The translations under genes were made by a program, and so were the position numbers. A stretch of 64,000 nt of DNA. Origin: SAR324 cluster bacterium. Its GTDB lineage: Bacteria; SAR324; NAC60-12. Where the stretch lies: NCBI GenBank assembly GCA_028281495.1, contig JANQJU010000043.1, positions 32,316 through 96,315 of the forward strand, read 5' to 3'. Numbering within the stretch: the first letter of the stretch is position 1; the number at the start of each line of letters is the position of its first letter. Positions 35,285-44,198 of the stretch are shown piece after piece. Below the pieces are notes generated by a model. The model was given only the letters and a program-made list of their open reading frames with translations. It was not told where the DNA came from and did not search any database.

Positions 35285-35624
35285 CAATATGAATTTATTC
35301 GACAATAAACAGAGGAGGGAAAAGAAGAGCTACAGAGGACGAAAATCATGGCAAGTAGAGAGATAGAATTTTTCAATCCCTTAATAAAAATTGTTGACAA
35401 TCTTTTTAAAATCTTTAAAAATCAAGCCAATTTTTTACCGCAAATGCAAACTTCAAAGTTTCCTCCATTCAAAAGCCGGCCACCGGGATAATATCTGTGA
35501 TTGCCGCCTCCCGAATCCCTTTATTTTAAGCACTTCGAGGAACCAAGAATGTGCACTATTTTCATCTTTATCGGATGTGTTAATCAAGTATTTGCATCTC
35601 ATTCAGAGGACAGGAGTAAATTCC
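35285..35624. other. Intergenic leader of the double-XRE gene
   Basis: These 340 nt between ftsW and the XRE regulator contain a good promoter-like sequence at 35394-35422 and an open frame of 47 codons from ATG 35348 (purine-rich AGAGGA 9 nt upstream), which I do not call a gene because nothing supports it. No hairpin or repeat is evident. Confidence 0.45.
35394..35422 (+). promoter_or_regulatory. Candidate sigma-70 promoter for the XRE regulator
   Basis: A perfect -35 hexamer TTGACA (35394-35399) followed after 16-17 nt of A/T-rich sequence by TAAAAA/AAAAAT as -10. It would give a 5' untranslated region of about 200 nt before the start at 35625. The -10 match is weak. Confidence 0.4.
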
Positions 35625-36125
35625 ATGGACAACAACATACAAGAAGCTGAAACTCAAGAAGCTGAAACTCAAGAAACCACAAATAAAGAAGAAACGTTTG
35701 GCGAGAAAATGCTCAAATGGCGTGAAGCCGCCAGCTTAACTCGCAAAGAATTAGCCCGAAAACTCAACGTTTCTCTCACTGCTGTTAAAAACTGGGAAAC
35801 CGGTCATTCCACTCCAAAACTCACCAAATATAGCGAAATCGCCAAGGTCTTGGGAATCGATGTTCGCGAGATGGGATTGGATGCCAACCTGGACCTGAAC
35901 AAGATTGGTGACCGCATTAAATACGCTCGATTGTTAAGAGGCATGTCAATTGAAGCATTTTCCTATGAATTTGGTTTTGCTATTCAAACAGTTAAAAGTT
36001 GGGAATCTCATACTGCTGAAGTTTCCGATCCTTCTTTAGGCCGGATTTCTCGGGCCTTAGACATTCCCTCTTCTTTTTTTGATATGGGAACCGATCCCTA
36101 TGAAGAATTATCAAAACTGAGTTAA
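35625..36125 (+). CDS. DNA-binding protein with two XRE (Cro/CI) HTH domains
   Basis: A 166-residue regulator with two helix-turn-helix domains in tandem: residues about 27-80 (GEKMLKWREAASLTRKELARKLNVSLTAVKNWETGHSTPKL) and about 88-140 (GDRIKYARLLRGMSIEAFSYEFGFAIQTVKSWE). Both keep the (V/T)xxWE recognition-helix pattern. The acidic N-terminal tail has an exact 15-bp duplication encoding EAETQ twice (35645-35674). No ligand or dimerisation domain follows. Two XRE domains on one chain could bind a palindrome as a monomer. ATG 35625 is preceded by AGGAG at 8 nt. Confidence 0.75.
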   Translation: MDNNIQEAETQEAETQETTNKEETFGEKMLKWREAASLTRKELARKLNVSLTAVKNWETGHSTPKLTKYSEIAKVLGIDVREMGLDANLDLNKIGDRIKYARLLRGMSIEAFSYEFGFAIQTVKSWESHTAEVSDPSLGRISRALDIPSSFFDMGTDPYEELSKLS

Positions 36126-36145
36126 CAGCCTCGCATTTTTGAGTT

Positions 36146-36165
36146 GGGAGGAGAAGGCTCCTCCC
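36146..36165. terminator. Perfect 8-bp hairpin between convergent genes
   Basis: GGGAGGAG (36146-36153), AAGG loop, CTCCTCCC (36158-36165), 21 nt after the XRE stop and before the stop of the convergent kinase. It lacks a T-run but is very stable and positioned as a shared terminator. Confidence 0.55.
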
Positions 36166-36198
36166 CCCACTTCCTTAGCTATCTTGCCTCTTCCAGTA

Positions 36199-37263
36199 TT
36201 ATCCTTTCCATACCGTTTTTGCAGTTTGATAGAGGGTTACTATATCACACAAATCTTTCTCCTCTTTCCATTCGGCAAAAAGTCCCTGCAATGCCTGCCA
36301 TTGGGATAAAGGGGCGTGTTCTCGTAGTAACTGATCAATTTCACGAATTGTATTAGGAATGGCATCAAGGAAATAGAGTTTTCCTTTTTGAGTAGGCAAA
36401 AAGCCATAGGTTCCCAAAGAACGAAGACGTCGTGCCAATACAAAGTGGTAAAAATCTTCGATAAATTCTTCGTGAGACAGTTTGATCCAAGGACGTAACT
36501 CATATAGATAGGTTTTGATCAGTTGTTCTCGCAAGGTATCGTTCAAGCCAGAACGAGAGGCATAAAGCAAACTGGCAAAATCATAGTGGATTGCCCCTTG
36601 GCAGCCTGATTGATAATCGATGAAATACGGTGTCTTGGCTTTCCACATGATGTTTCGAGATTGGAAATCACAAGAAACGAACGCATTTCGTTCCACTTGG
36701 CACACCCGCTGTATCAAGCCTTCCAGGTCACGTAAAATAGAATCTTTCCGAGGATATCGATGGGCAAAGATTTCCCAAAAAAACTCACGAAAATAGTTCA
36801 TATCCCAACGAAACACAGCTTCGGCTAGCTCAACGTGATTGAGACAAAACGAATAATCGAGACCCTGGTGTCCCTCAATTTGAAATCGGGGAAGCCAATA
36901 CAATACCTTGTGATACGCTTGCAAGATAGCTTCGGTATCTGGAGGGTGGGACGCATTCCATGAGGTAAGGCAATCGGCAAGCGAGACATCCCCTAAGTCT
37001 TCCAACAGATAGCAGCCATTGGATAAATCAGTGGATAGAATGTGGGGAACGGGAATTCCACGTTGTGCTAAATGTTGGGACAGCACAATAAATGCATAGT
37101 TTTCATCATGATGCGGATTGGTCACACCTACCCAAGATTCGGAACCTTGGCGGAACCGATAAATCTTACGATCCGAACCATCTCCTTTCAGCGAAACAGG
37201 ATCAGAAATCGATTCTCCAAATTCCTGTTTTGCTAAGTCAATCAAGGCATTGAGTAGGGACAT
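36199..37263 (-). CDS. Aminoglycoside-phosphotransferase-fold sugar kinase (AmgK-like)
   Basis: A 354-residue kinase of the APH fold. The N lobe starts SLKGDGSDRKIYRF. The catalytic loop reads SCDFQSRNIM at about 195-205 (Cys in place of the usual His; D and N present), followed by IDYQSGCQGAIHYDFASLLY, the second metal site in the form seen in AmgK. AmgK phosphorylates the anomeric hydroxyl of MurNAc/GlcNAc in peptidoglycan recycling. No MurU-type nucleotidyltransferase is adjacent, so assignment to AmgK is family-level. It converges with the XRE gene. Confidence 0.72.
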   Translation of the reverse strand: MSLLNALIDLAKQEFGESISDPVSLKGDGSDRKIYRFRQGSESWVGVTNPHHDENYAFIVLSQHLAQRGIPVPHILSTDLSNGCYLLEDLGDVSLADCLTSWNASHPPDTEAILQAYHKVLYWLPRFQIEGHQGLDYSFCLNHVELAEAVFRWDMNYFREFFWEIFAHRYPRKDSILRDLEGLIQRVCQVERNAFVSCDFQSRNIMWKAKTPYFIDYQSGCQGAIHYDFASLLYASRSGLNDTLREQLIKTYLYELRPWIKLSHEEFIEDFYHFVLARRLRSLGTYGFLPTQKGKLYFLDAIPNTIREIDQLLREHAPLSQWQALQGLFAEWKEEKDLCDIVTLYQTAKTVWKG

Positions 37264-37358
37264 AGGCTTCCATTGAACTGCTTGACAAAGTTTATGCTTC
37301 CTTCCATAAAGACCCTTTGATTACCTGACAGTCAACCTTGGGAAAAGTACGGAAGCAC

Positions 37359-40178
37359 ATGGGATTTTGGCCTACCATCAGGCAATGGACACTTGGTATT
37401 TGGCTGGCAGGAACACTTTGCATTTGGGCGTTGCCAAGCTTAGGCACACCGTTTCCACACTACCAAATCGATGTCAAGTATCAGGCGTCTGACCACCGCT
37501 TGCAAGGCAAAGTCCTCCTTACCTATTCTCCAGAACATTATCCCCAAAACGAATTATTATTTGCGCTTCCTATGAATCGTTTCCGAGCACCTGATGTTCG
37601 GGGGCCACGCAATATTTTGCAAGCGCCAGTGTTTTCACTCGACAGCTTTCGTCGTATTGAAGACGATCCTCTTTTTCCCAGCGGATTCAACCCAGGAAAG
37701 ATCTCCATCCACTCGGTGACGGATATCCACGGCAACCCTTTGGAGCACCAAATCCGGGACAACCCCGACATGATCATTGGTTTCAGTACAGAAAAGGGTC
37801 TCCTCAGCGTACAAACTCAAGGGGCTTTACCAGAAGGAAAGTTGATCATTGAATTCAGCACCAAACTGCCCGAACGTTTTCAAGAAGGTTGGGTGGATGA
37901 AGAATTGTTGGCAGTAGAATGGCACCCCGTGTTGTTACGATTTCTTAATGAACAATGGGGCACTCATTTTCGAGAGCCTTCTCCGGGGACCTATGAAGTT
38001 GCTTGGGAGGCCTCCTCGGCAGGAGCACTCATCACTACGACCGCAGCCTATACCGAGGTGCCTGCAAACGAACGTGTGGAATTGCCTCCTTCGCGTCGAC
38101 CCTTGAAATATTTCCCTTTAGTGTTTTCTCCCAATTATTCATCAAAGTCCGACGTGTCGTCGGAAGTGCAATCGTTTTATTTGCAAGACCATGAACGTCG
38201 TGCCCAGTTGCTTGAGGAGTGGGGGAAGGAATTTCTGCAATTTGTTAAAGACGAATACCAGCTGCCCCAACCATGGGATCATATGTTTGTGGTGGAAGTG
38301 CAAGGCAACCATGAGCAGGTCAGTGTCCTCAACAACCTCATCTTAGTCACCACGCCACACTATGAACGTACAGGTTTGTTAGATCGTCGGGTGTTGGGTT
38401 TTTATAGTCGAGGGATTGGAGAGATGTGGTTTGGCGAATCGGTGTGGCATAACAACGATACACAATTATGGTTGAGCCGCGGACTTGGAACGTTTTTTAG
38501 CCTCCGATTTTATGCTCACAAATACGGCAACGATGGAGGGATCTTTGACTTCATTGACTGGCTCAATCCACGCTACCGAGAACATTTTGTTGAAGTCATG
38601 GCGCGAAACATCAAACGGGAATTACAGCAGCCCATTATTTCTCCTGTTCAAGTTCCGGCCAAAACCTCTGAAACCCGTATCATCATGCGCTCAGTGACGT
38701 ATAAGGCGGCGCTGGTGGTGTCGATGCTCGAGTATATGCTGCACCAAGAGACCTTCCACCGAGGCTTTCAACATTTTTATACTCACAATCTCTATCAAGT
38801 GGCTACGGATCGAGATTTACAGAAATCCATGGAACTTTATTCTGAAGAGGATCTGGATTGGTTTTTTAACCAATGGTTCCATACGAACAAAGAAATGGAT
38901 TATGCAGTGGGCGATGTGGAATCAGAGCCATTGCCGGGAGGGCGTTACGAAATTCGAGTAGAAGTGGTGCAGTTGGAAGAGGCGGTGATGCCAGTAGAAG
39001 TCCTAGTACTCACAGATGATGGGGAAGAGCTTCGCAAACGCTCGACAGGGAAAAATGGAAATGAGGTCGTGGTGTTTGAAGCCAACAGTCCGGCAGATGA
39101 GGTCTCCTTAGATCCTGATGAATATCTATTGGAACTCGAACGGATCAACAATTATGATTTTACCCATCTGCGGGTTCGATTTGCGATGGATTGGAAGAAA
39201 CAGCGAGAGGTGATGAGTTTGGTCATTCCACGTGTCGGGAGCAATGCGATTGATGGCAATCAAGTTGGTGTGGAATCCAACAATAGTTTTGGAAAATACA
39301 ACCTGCTCCTCACACCGGGATATGGAACCAAAAATCAGCAGTTTTTATATATCGTCCAACTGCAACGTGCTGAACTGTTTTTCCAAAATCTCACTGGGCG
39401 TATTCGGTTCTCACAGCTTGGTGGAACGCTTTCTCGTGGGATTGCTATGGATTACAATACCCCACGCCGTAGAGAACGCCTTTCTTATAGTCTTTCTGCC
39501 GAAGTGGCTCAAGAAACTGTGTTTCGTACTCGCACCGAAGAGGATGATGAGGAGGAGGATGAGGATGCTCCAGAAGAAACCGGAGATACCAGTAACTTTT
39601 CAGTAGGTCATTTAGGGCAAGTCGGTTTTAGTAACTTTTATTTTCCGTCATGGGCTATTGGTATTGAACAACCTCTTATCGATTTGGGGGCAGATTTTAG
39701 TTATACCCTATTGCGAACTCGCTTGAATCATCTGTTCAATTTGGGGTTTCATCAACGTTTCCTGTGGACTTGGATCTACGATACCACGTATGGCACTTCT
39801 CCCTTGCAGAAGAAACATCAGTTGGGCAGTCCACAGGTTTTACGAGGTTACCCGCAACGTACGATCCTCCGTGATGACCAATTGCTTGCCATGCGATTCG
39901 ACTACGAATTTCCCATTTTAACCGATCCGTGGTGGGGGAATTTCTCCACGCTCGGAATGCAAGGCATCTTGTTCTACGATTGGGGAAAAGTGTGGGGTAA
40001 TGACGGAAGTTTTGAAGATGCCAAGCAACGGCAAGATGCCGGAATCGGCATTCAGTGGGGGGTCGATACAGTGGCCTTGCTACAATTTCCTCTCAAAATC
40101 GAAATCGCTTACCCGATTGAAGATTCTGAATTCAACCGGCCTCAATTCGTATTTGCTGGAGCATTGAGCTTCTTTTGA
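37359..40178 (+). CDS. Outer-membrane protein: inactive M1-peptidase-like domain fused to Omp85-like barrel
   Basis: A 939-residue exported protein. A signal peptide (WTLGIWLAGTLCIWALPSLG) is followed by an N-terminal domain resembling the beta-sandwich start of M1 peptidases, then a helical peptidase-like domain with the recognisable FYSRGIGEMWFGESVW...LWLSRGLGTFFSLRF segment. Where M1 enzymes have HExxH(x18)E, this protein reads RGIGE (351-355) and Arg374, so all three zinc ligands are gone. A linker domain (about 530-620) leads to a C-terminal beta barrel with Omp85 features: QVLRGYPQRTI (RGY motif), LLAMRFDYEF and ILFYDWGKVWG, ending in Phe. I infer a surface-exposed or periplasmic binding protein. 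The frame starts with TTG at 37338; ATG 37359 with GGAAG is preferred. Confidence 0.78.
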   Translation: MGFWPTIRQWTLGIWLAGTLCIWALPSLGTPFPHYQIDVKYQASDHRLQGKVLLTYSPEHYPQNELLFALPMNRFRAPDVRGPRNILQAPVFSLDSFRRIEDDPLFPSGFNPGKISIHSVTDIHGNPLEHQIRDNPDMIIGFSTEKGLLSVQTQGALPEGKLIIEFSTKLPERFQEGWVDEELLAVEWHPVLLRFLNEQWGTHFREPSPGTYEVAWEASSAGALITTTAAYTEVPANERVELPPSRRPLKYFPLVFSPNYSSKSDVSSEVQSFYLQDHERRAQLLEEWGKEFLQFVKDEYQLPQPWDHMFVVEVQGNHEQVSVLNNLILVTTPHYERTGLLDRRVLGFYSRGIGEMWFGESVWHNNDTQLWLSRGLGTFFSLRFYAHKYGNDGGIFDFIDWLNPRYREHFVEVMARNIKRELQQPIISPVQVPAKTSETRIIMRSVTYKAALVVSMLEYMLHQETFHRGFQHFYTHNLYQVATDRDLQKSMELYSEEDLDWFFNQWFHTNKEMDYAVGDVESEPLPGGRYEIRVEVVQLEEAVMPVEVLVLTDDGEELRKRSTGKNGNEVVVFEANSPADEVSLDPDEYLLELERINNYDFTHLRVRFAMDWKKQREVMSLVIPRVGSNAIDGNQVGVESNNSFGKYNLLLTPGYGTKNQQFLYIVQLQRAELFFQNLTGRIRFSQLGGTLSRGIAMDYNTPRRRERLSYSLSAEVAQETVFRTRTEEDDEEEDEDAPEETGDTSNFSVGHLGQVGFSNFYFPSWAIGIEQPLIDLGADFSYTLLRTRLNHLFNLGFHQRFLWTWIYDTTYGTSPLQKKHQLGSPQVLRGYPQRTILRDDQLLAMRFDYEFPILTDPWWGNFSTLGMQGILFYDWGKVWGNDGSFEDAKQRQDAGIGIQWGVDTVALLQFPLKIEIAYPIEDSEFNRPQFVFAGALSFF

Positions 40179-40447
40179 TCTACGGAAAACCATCCACCCA
40201 TCCCCGATTCCCTATCCTTAACTCCTCACATTCCTAGTCTAGTAGAGATTTCCTCTTTCCTCCATATAGGACCTTATGGTATCAAGGAGTTGCTCGTTTG
40301 TTGGGCGGTCCTTTATTGCTAGGACTTTCATAAACACTCAACTTCTGTAAAATGAATCCTCTCACGACTCAGCATTATTGTTTGAGACACCGCTGATAGC
40401 CGACATAATGATAATAGTTTGATGTAATCAAAAATTAAAAAGGGAGC

Positions 40448-42979
40448 ATGAGCACCAAACCATCCAAGGATCGATTCCAACGTTTCTCGGAAGTGGGATT
40501 GTGGATTTCCATAAAATCGCTTTGGGATCTACTCACGAGTCCCTCCGAAAAAATCGAGAAAATAGGAATGCAACGTCGTGCTCGGATGCTTTCGGCCATG
40601 TTGATTTGTATCAATTTGGCTTTGTTGGTCTCCTTGATCACCTCACCAGTCAATGAAGAGACACCCATTCTAGGCACGGCTTTGGTGCTCATGCTTGTGG
40701 GCTATGGGTTGAGTCGCACATCGTACTATCTGTTTTCAGCAATTTTCACGGTATGGGTGAGCATTCTCCCAACATTTTTGAATGCTTTCACAACCGTCAA
40801 TTATGCTGAGTTGACCACCCTCCCTTCTTTTGCTTGGTTGGTGGTGCCCCTCTTCTTAGCCAAAATGTTATTACCTTTACGCCAGATTCTTTGGATCACT
40901 GGTTCCATTTTGGTTGGGGTGGCCGTTTTGCCCATCCTCGTCCATACGATCCCTATGGATTTCTACCTTGAAATCCTGGTTTATCTTTCCCTGCTTTCTG
41001 GATTGTTGATTGTGGCTGCTTCGATACAGGCTAAAGAAGCCGCTGATCGAAAAAAGGCAGAAGCACAGTGGAGTACTCTGGTCGAAAACATGCCCGACCT
41101 CATTATCCAAGCAGACCGAGAAGGTATCATTCTTTCGCTCAATCGAACCGTCCCTGGTTACAATATGGCTGATGTGCTGAACACGAGCATTTATAAATAT
41201 GTTACGCCCGATTATATCCCCATTGTCAGAAGTGCTGTGGAACGTGTCTTTGAAACTGGAGAAACCAGCACTTACGAAGTCCAAGGAGCTGGCCCCTTAG
41301 GTCAAACGGCATGGTACACCACCCGTGTGACTCCATTACAGCATCAAGATACGGTGACAAGTGTGATGCTGATTACCACAGACATCACTCAACGCAAGCA
41401 GGTTGAGAAAGATGTTCAGAAAAGTGAAGAACGCTATCGCAAACTGATGCACGCAGCCAACGATGCCATTTTTCTGATGAAAAACGATATTTTCATCGAG
41501 TGCAATCCACGAACTTTGGAAATGTTTGGATGTAGCGAAGACCAGATCATTGGTTGTCAACCGTATATTTTTTCTCCCCCTACTCAACCTGATGGAAGGA
41601 GTTCAACGGACAAGGCCCTTGATAAAATTAATGCGGCTCTTGCCGGGAGGTTTCAGTTTTTTGAGTGGAAACATTGTCGCTGGGATGGATCTGAATTTGA
41701 TGCTGAAGTCAGTTTAAGTCGTTTGGTGTTTGGCAATGAGTTGTACTTGTTGGCCATTGTTCGGGATATCACGGATCGTAAACATGCCGAAGCGTCCCTC
41801 ATCGAAGCAAAAGAAAAAGCAGAAGCCCTGAACCGCTTGAAGAATAATTTCTTAGCCAATATCAGTCATGAAATTCGTACCCCCTTGAATGGAATCATTG
41901 GGTTCACTTCCATTTTAGTAGAAGAGTTGAAGCATCTGGAACACCGGTCCTATGCCCAACGGATTCTCAAAGGAAGCCAGCGGTTGTTGAACACGATCAA
42001 CGATTTGCTAGATCTTTCCAAATTGGAAGCTGGCAAACGAGATTTTGAACGAATCGAGTTGGATTTAGTACAAGCGTGTCGAGCCAATGTTTCATTGCTA
42101 GAGCCATTGGCTCTGCAGAAGGAGATCCGACTGGAGGTGCGGGCATATCAACCGAGTATCTATGCCAAACTGGATCTCAAAGCCTTTGATCAGATCATGC
42201 TCAATCTTTTGGGGAATGCCTTAAAATTCACAGCCAAAGGCCAAGTGCGTGTGGAGTTGGATCAGATTGCAACCGAGAGTGGAGCGAAAGCAATCGTGCG
42301 TGTGATGGATACGGGGATTGGAATAAGCCCTGAATTTTTACCCTACATTTTTGATGAATTCAAACAAGAGAGTAGTGGCTATGGGAGACACTATGAGGGC
42401 ACAGGGTTGGGGTTGAAAATCAGCAAAAAACTTTTGGAGCTTATGGATGGCACCATCAATGTGGAAAGCGCTAAAGGCCATGGCACTACCTTCATTCTCC
42501 GGTTTCCAGCAATTGAGCCGCAGCGTTCAGAAATTGTTGCTCCGCAAGAAGAAGTTTCTCCTACCATCACTCCTAGTCATCTCACCGGAGCCAAACCTGG
42601 TCCTCCTCAAGGCTTACCTAAAGTGCTCATGGTGGAGGATGACAGCGATAGTCAAGAAATCGCCCGACGCTACCTCAATGGTATCTGTCAAATCGATATG
42701 GTGAGCAGCGGTACGGAAGCTATCGAACATGCCTCGCAGCAGCGATACGATGCCATTCTGATGGATATCAATTTGGGACATGGTCCTGATGGAATCGCTA
42801 TCACTGCCCAATTGCGCCAAATCCGAGACTACGCCCAAATCCCCATCATCGCGTTGACGGCCTACACGATGAAAGGGGATCGGGAACGTTTTTTAGATGC
42901 CCAATTTGACGATCATATCGCCAAACCCTACCAACGCCACGACTTCCAAGAATTCATGCGAAAAGTGCTATCGGAGTGA
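40448..42979 (+). CDS. Hybrid sensor histidine kinase (TM-PAS-PAS-HisKA-HATPase-REC)
   Basis: An 843-residue hybrid kinase. About six TM helices (residues 45-190) form a membrane sensor, followed by two PAS domains (about 207-320 and 325-450), the H-box ISHEIRTPLNGIIGF (about 474), HATPase with NLLGNALKFT and GTGLGLKISKKL, and a receiver (about 720-840) with VEDDSDS, LMDINLG (phospho-Asp), LTAYT and AKPY. It needs an HPt protein to relay further; the CheA-like kinase in this window contains one, but no link is shown. ATG 40448 is preceded by AGGGAG. Its last bases are part of a 40-bp tandem duplication. Confidence 0.9.
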   Translation: MSTKPSKDRFQRFSEVGLWISIKSLWDLLTSPSEKIEKIGMQRRARMLSAMLICINLALLVSLITSPVNEETPILGTALVLMLVGYGLSRTSYYLFSAIFTVWVSILPTFLNAFTTVNYAELTTLPSFAWLVVPLFLAKMLLPLRQILWITGSILVGVAVLPILVHTIPMDFYLEILVYLSLLSGLLIVAASIQAKEAADRKKAEAQWSTLVENMPDLIIQADREGIILSLNRTVPGYNMADVLNTSIYKYVTPDYIPIVRSAVERVFETGETSTYEVQGAGPLGQTAWYTTRVTPLQHQDTVTSVMLITTDITQRKQVEKDVQKSEERYRKLMHAANDAIFLMKNDIFIECNPRTLEMFGCSEDQIIGCQPYIFSPPTQPDGRSSTDKALDKINAALAGRFQFFEWKHCRWDGSEFDAEVSLSRLVFGNELYLLAIVRDITDRKHAEASLIEAKEKAEALNRLKNNFLANISHEIRTPLNGIIGFTSILVEELKHLEHRSYAQRILKGSQRLLNTINDLLDLSKLEAGKRDFERIELDLVQACRANVSLLEPLALQKEIRLEVRAYQPSIYAKLDLKAFDQIMLNLLGNALKFTAKGQVRVELDQIATESGAKAIVRVMDTGIGISPEFLPYIFDEFKQESSGYGRHYEGTGLGLKISKKLLELMDGTINVESAKGHGTTFILRFPAIEPQRSEIVAPQEEVSPTITPSHLTGAKPGPPQGLPKVLMVEDDSDSQEIARRYLNGICQIDMVSSGTEAIEHASQQRYDAILMDINLGHGPDGIAITAQLRQIRDYAQIPIIALTAYTMKGDRERFLDAQFDDHIAKPYQRHDFQEFMRKVLSE

Positions 42980-43032
42980 CGCATGCCCACACTTCATGCG
43001 AAAAGTGCTATCGGAGTGACGCATGCCCACAC
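42953..43032. repeat. 40-bp perfect tandem duplication
   Basis: The 40 bp at 42953-42992, covering the last codons and stop of the hybrid kinase plus 13 nt of spacer, are repeated exactly at 42993-43032, ending right at the lgt stop codon. A perfect, in-place duplication indicates a recent replication-slippage or unequal-crossover event. It leaves both genes intact. Confidence 0.9.
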
Positions 43033-44085
43033 TTATCGTTTGCGACGTTTTTTAGAAGAACGGGATTTCCCACTGGCTCTAGGGGGAGCAGGGGTGGAAG
43101 GGGCAGGTTTCGGAATCGATGTTGCGACCTTTGCGGGAAGCGGGGGTTCTATTGATTGAGAAGGTCCTGTCTGCGGTACTGTTTCTTTGGATGGATTAGC
43201 CTTTGAAGAGGCGGTTGTGGAGGAGGTTTCCGAAGAAATGGCAGCTTTAGGCGGGGTATCTGTTTCCCATAGCCGTCGGCTTACAATGAGAAAAATCCCT
43301 GCGGAAACGAGCACGATGCTGATGGCATAGGGTGCTAGAATTTTTTCTCCCATGAACGTAAAGAATTGATTGTCGATCCGGAAGGGAGTGAGAGAAGAGC
43401 GGAGAATGGAATACAGGATGAAGTGTAAAGCGATCAGCATGCCAGGACGGAAATTTTTCAATCGCAGCTTCCATAGCACAAAGAATATCGCGAAATTGCC
43501 AATAGATTCATAAATCATGGTGGGGTGTACTGCTTGGCCTCCAGCATAGGCGGAAGCACCTTGAGGAAACACCACGCCGGTCCAGGCATCGGTCACGGGG
43601 CCAGCAGCTTCACCATTGGTGAAATTACCCCAGCGTCCGATGGCTTGACCCAAGATAAGACAGATCGCCCCCAAATCGGCCATCTCCCAAAATCTTAAAT
43701 TTTTCCGGCGACAATACAGATAGACCGCCAAAGTTCCTCCAAGAATTCCGCCGTGAATGGCCAAACCTCCGTGCCAGATCGCAAACACTTCATACCAAGG
43801 TTGATTCGCATAATGATTGGACCATTCGAAGATCACTTCATAGGTCCGCCCGCCAATCAGTCCACCTAGGAAGACCAGCAAGACGTAATTCATGATTTCG
43901 TCTTCATTCAGAGCCAAGTTTCGCCGTTTTGATTCAGCCACATGAATCCGGTAGCCCAGTAAAATGGAAATGGCATAAAATAAGCCGTAGTAACGTGGTT
44001 CAAGCGTGATTTCTAGAAACGGGATGGTCAAAGAAAAAATTTCTGGACTATAGTTTTCAATCGTAAGGAGTGGTGCAAGAAGCAT
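43033..44085 (-). CDS. lgt: Prolipoprotein diacylglyceryl transferase Lgt
   Basis: A 350-residue inner-membrane enzyme transferring diacylglycerol to lipobox Cys. It has about seven TM helices, the HGGLAIHGGILGG segment and the signature GRWGNFTNGEAAGPVTD with the catalytic Arg. The C terminus has an unusual extension (about 275-350) rich in Ser/Thr/Pro and ending in a very basic KSRSSKKRRKR. The core is full length. Start ATG 44085 has TTGGAA upstream. Confidence 0.93.
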   Translation of the reverse strand: MLLAPLLTIENYSPEIFSLTIPFLEITLEPRYYGLFYAISILLGYRIHVAESKRRNLALNEDEIMNYVLLVFLGGLIGGRTYEVIFEWSNHYANQPWYEVFAIWHGGLAIHGGILGGTLAVYLYCRRKNLRFWEMADLGAICLILGQAIGRWGNFTNGEAAGPVTDAWTGVVFPQGASAYAGGQAVHPTMIYESIGNFAIFFVLWKLRLKNFRPGMLIALHFILYSILRSSLTPFRIDNQFFTFMGEKILAPYAISIVLVSAGIFLIVSRRLWETDTPPKAAISSETSSTTASSKANPSKETVPQTGPSQSIEPPLPAKVATSIPKPAPSTPAPPRASGKSRSSKKRRKR

Positions 44086-44147
44086 AGAAATTCCAATCAG
44101 GGGATGGGTTGTCGTTTGTGAATGATGAAAATCGGGAGGTCATTTAT

Positions 44148-44198
44148 GCCATGGGAAAGTTATTTTTGTGCCATTGGAAGGTTAATTTTGTGCCATTA
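44148..44198. repeat. Tandem 22-bp repeats, 2.3 copies
   Basis: Two 22-bp units (44148-44169, 44170-44191) of the form GCCATNGGAARGTTAWTTTTGT, followed by the start of a third (44192-44198) that overlaps the rph stop codon, lying between rph and lgt. The spacing is about two helical turns. It could affect the rph 3' end or lgt expression, or be a neutral expansion. Confidence 0.65.

Noticed and set aside
35348..35491. 47-codon frame starting MASREIEFF
   Set aside because: A weak purine-rich site precedes it, but it contains the promoter-like TTGACA and nothing else supports translation.
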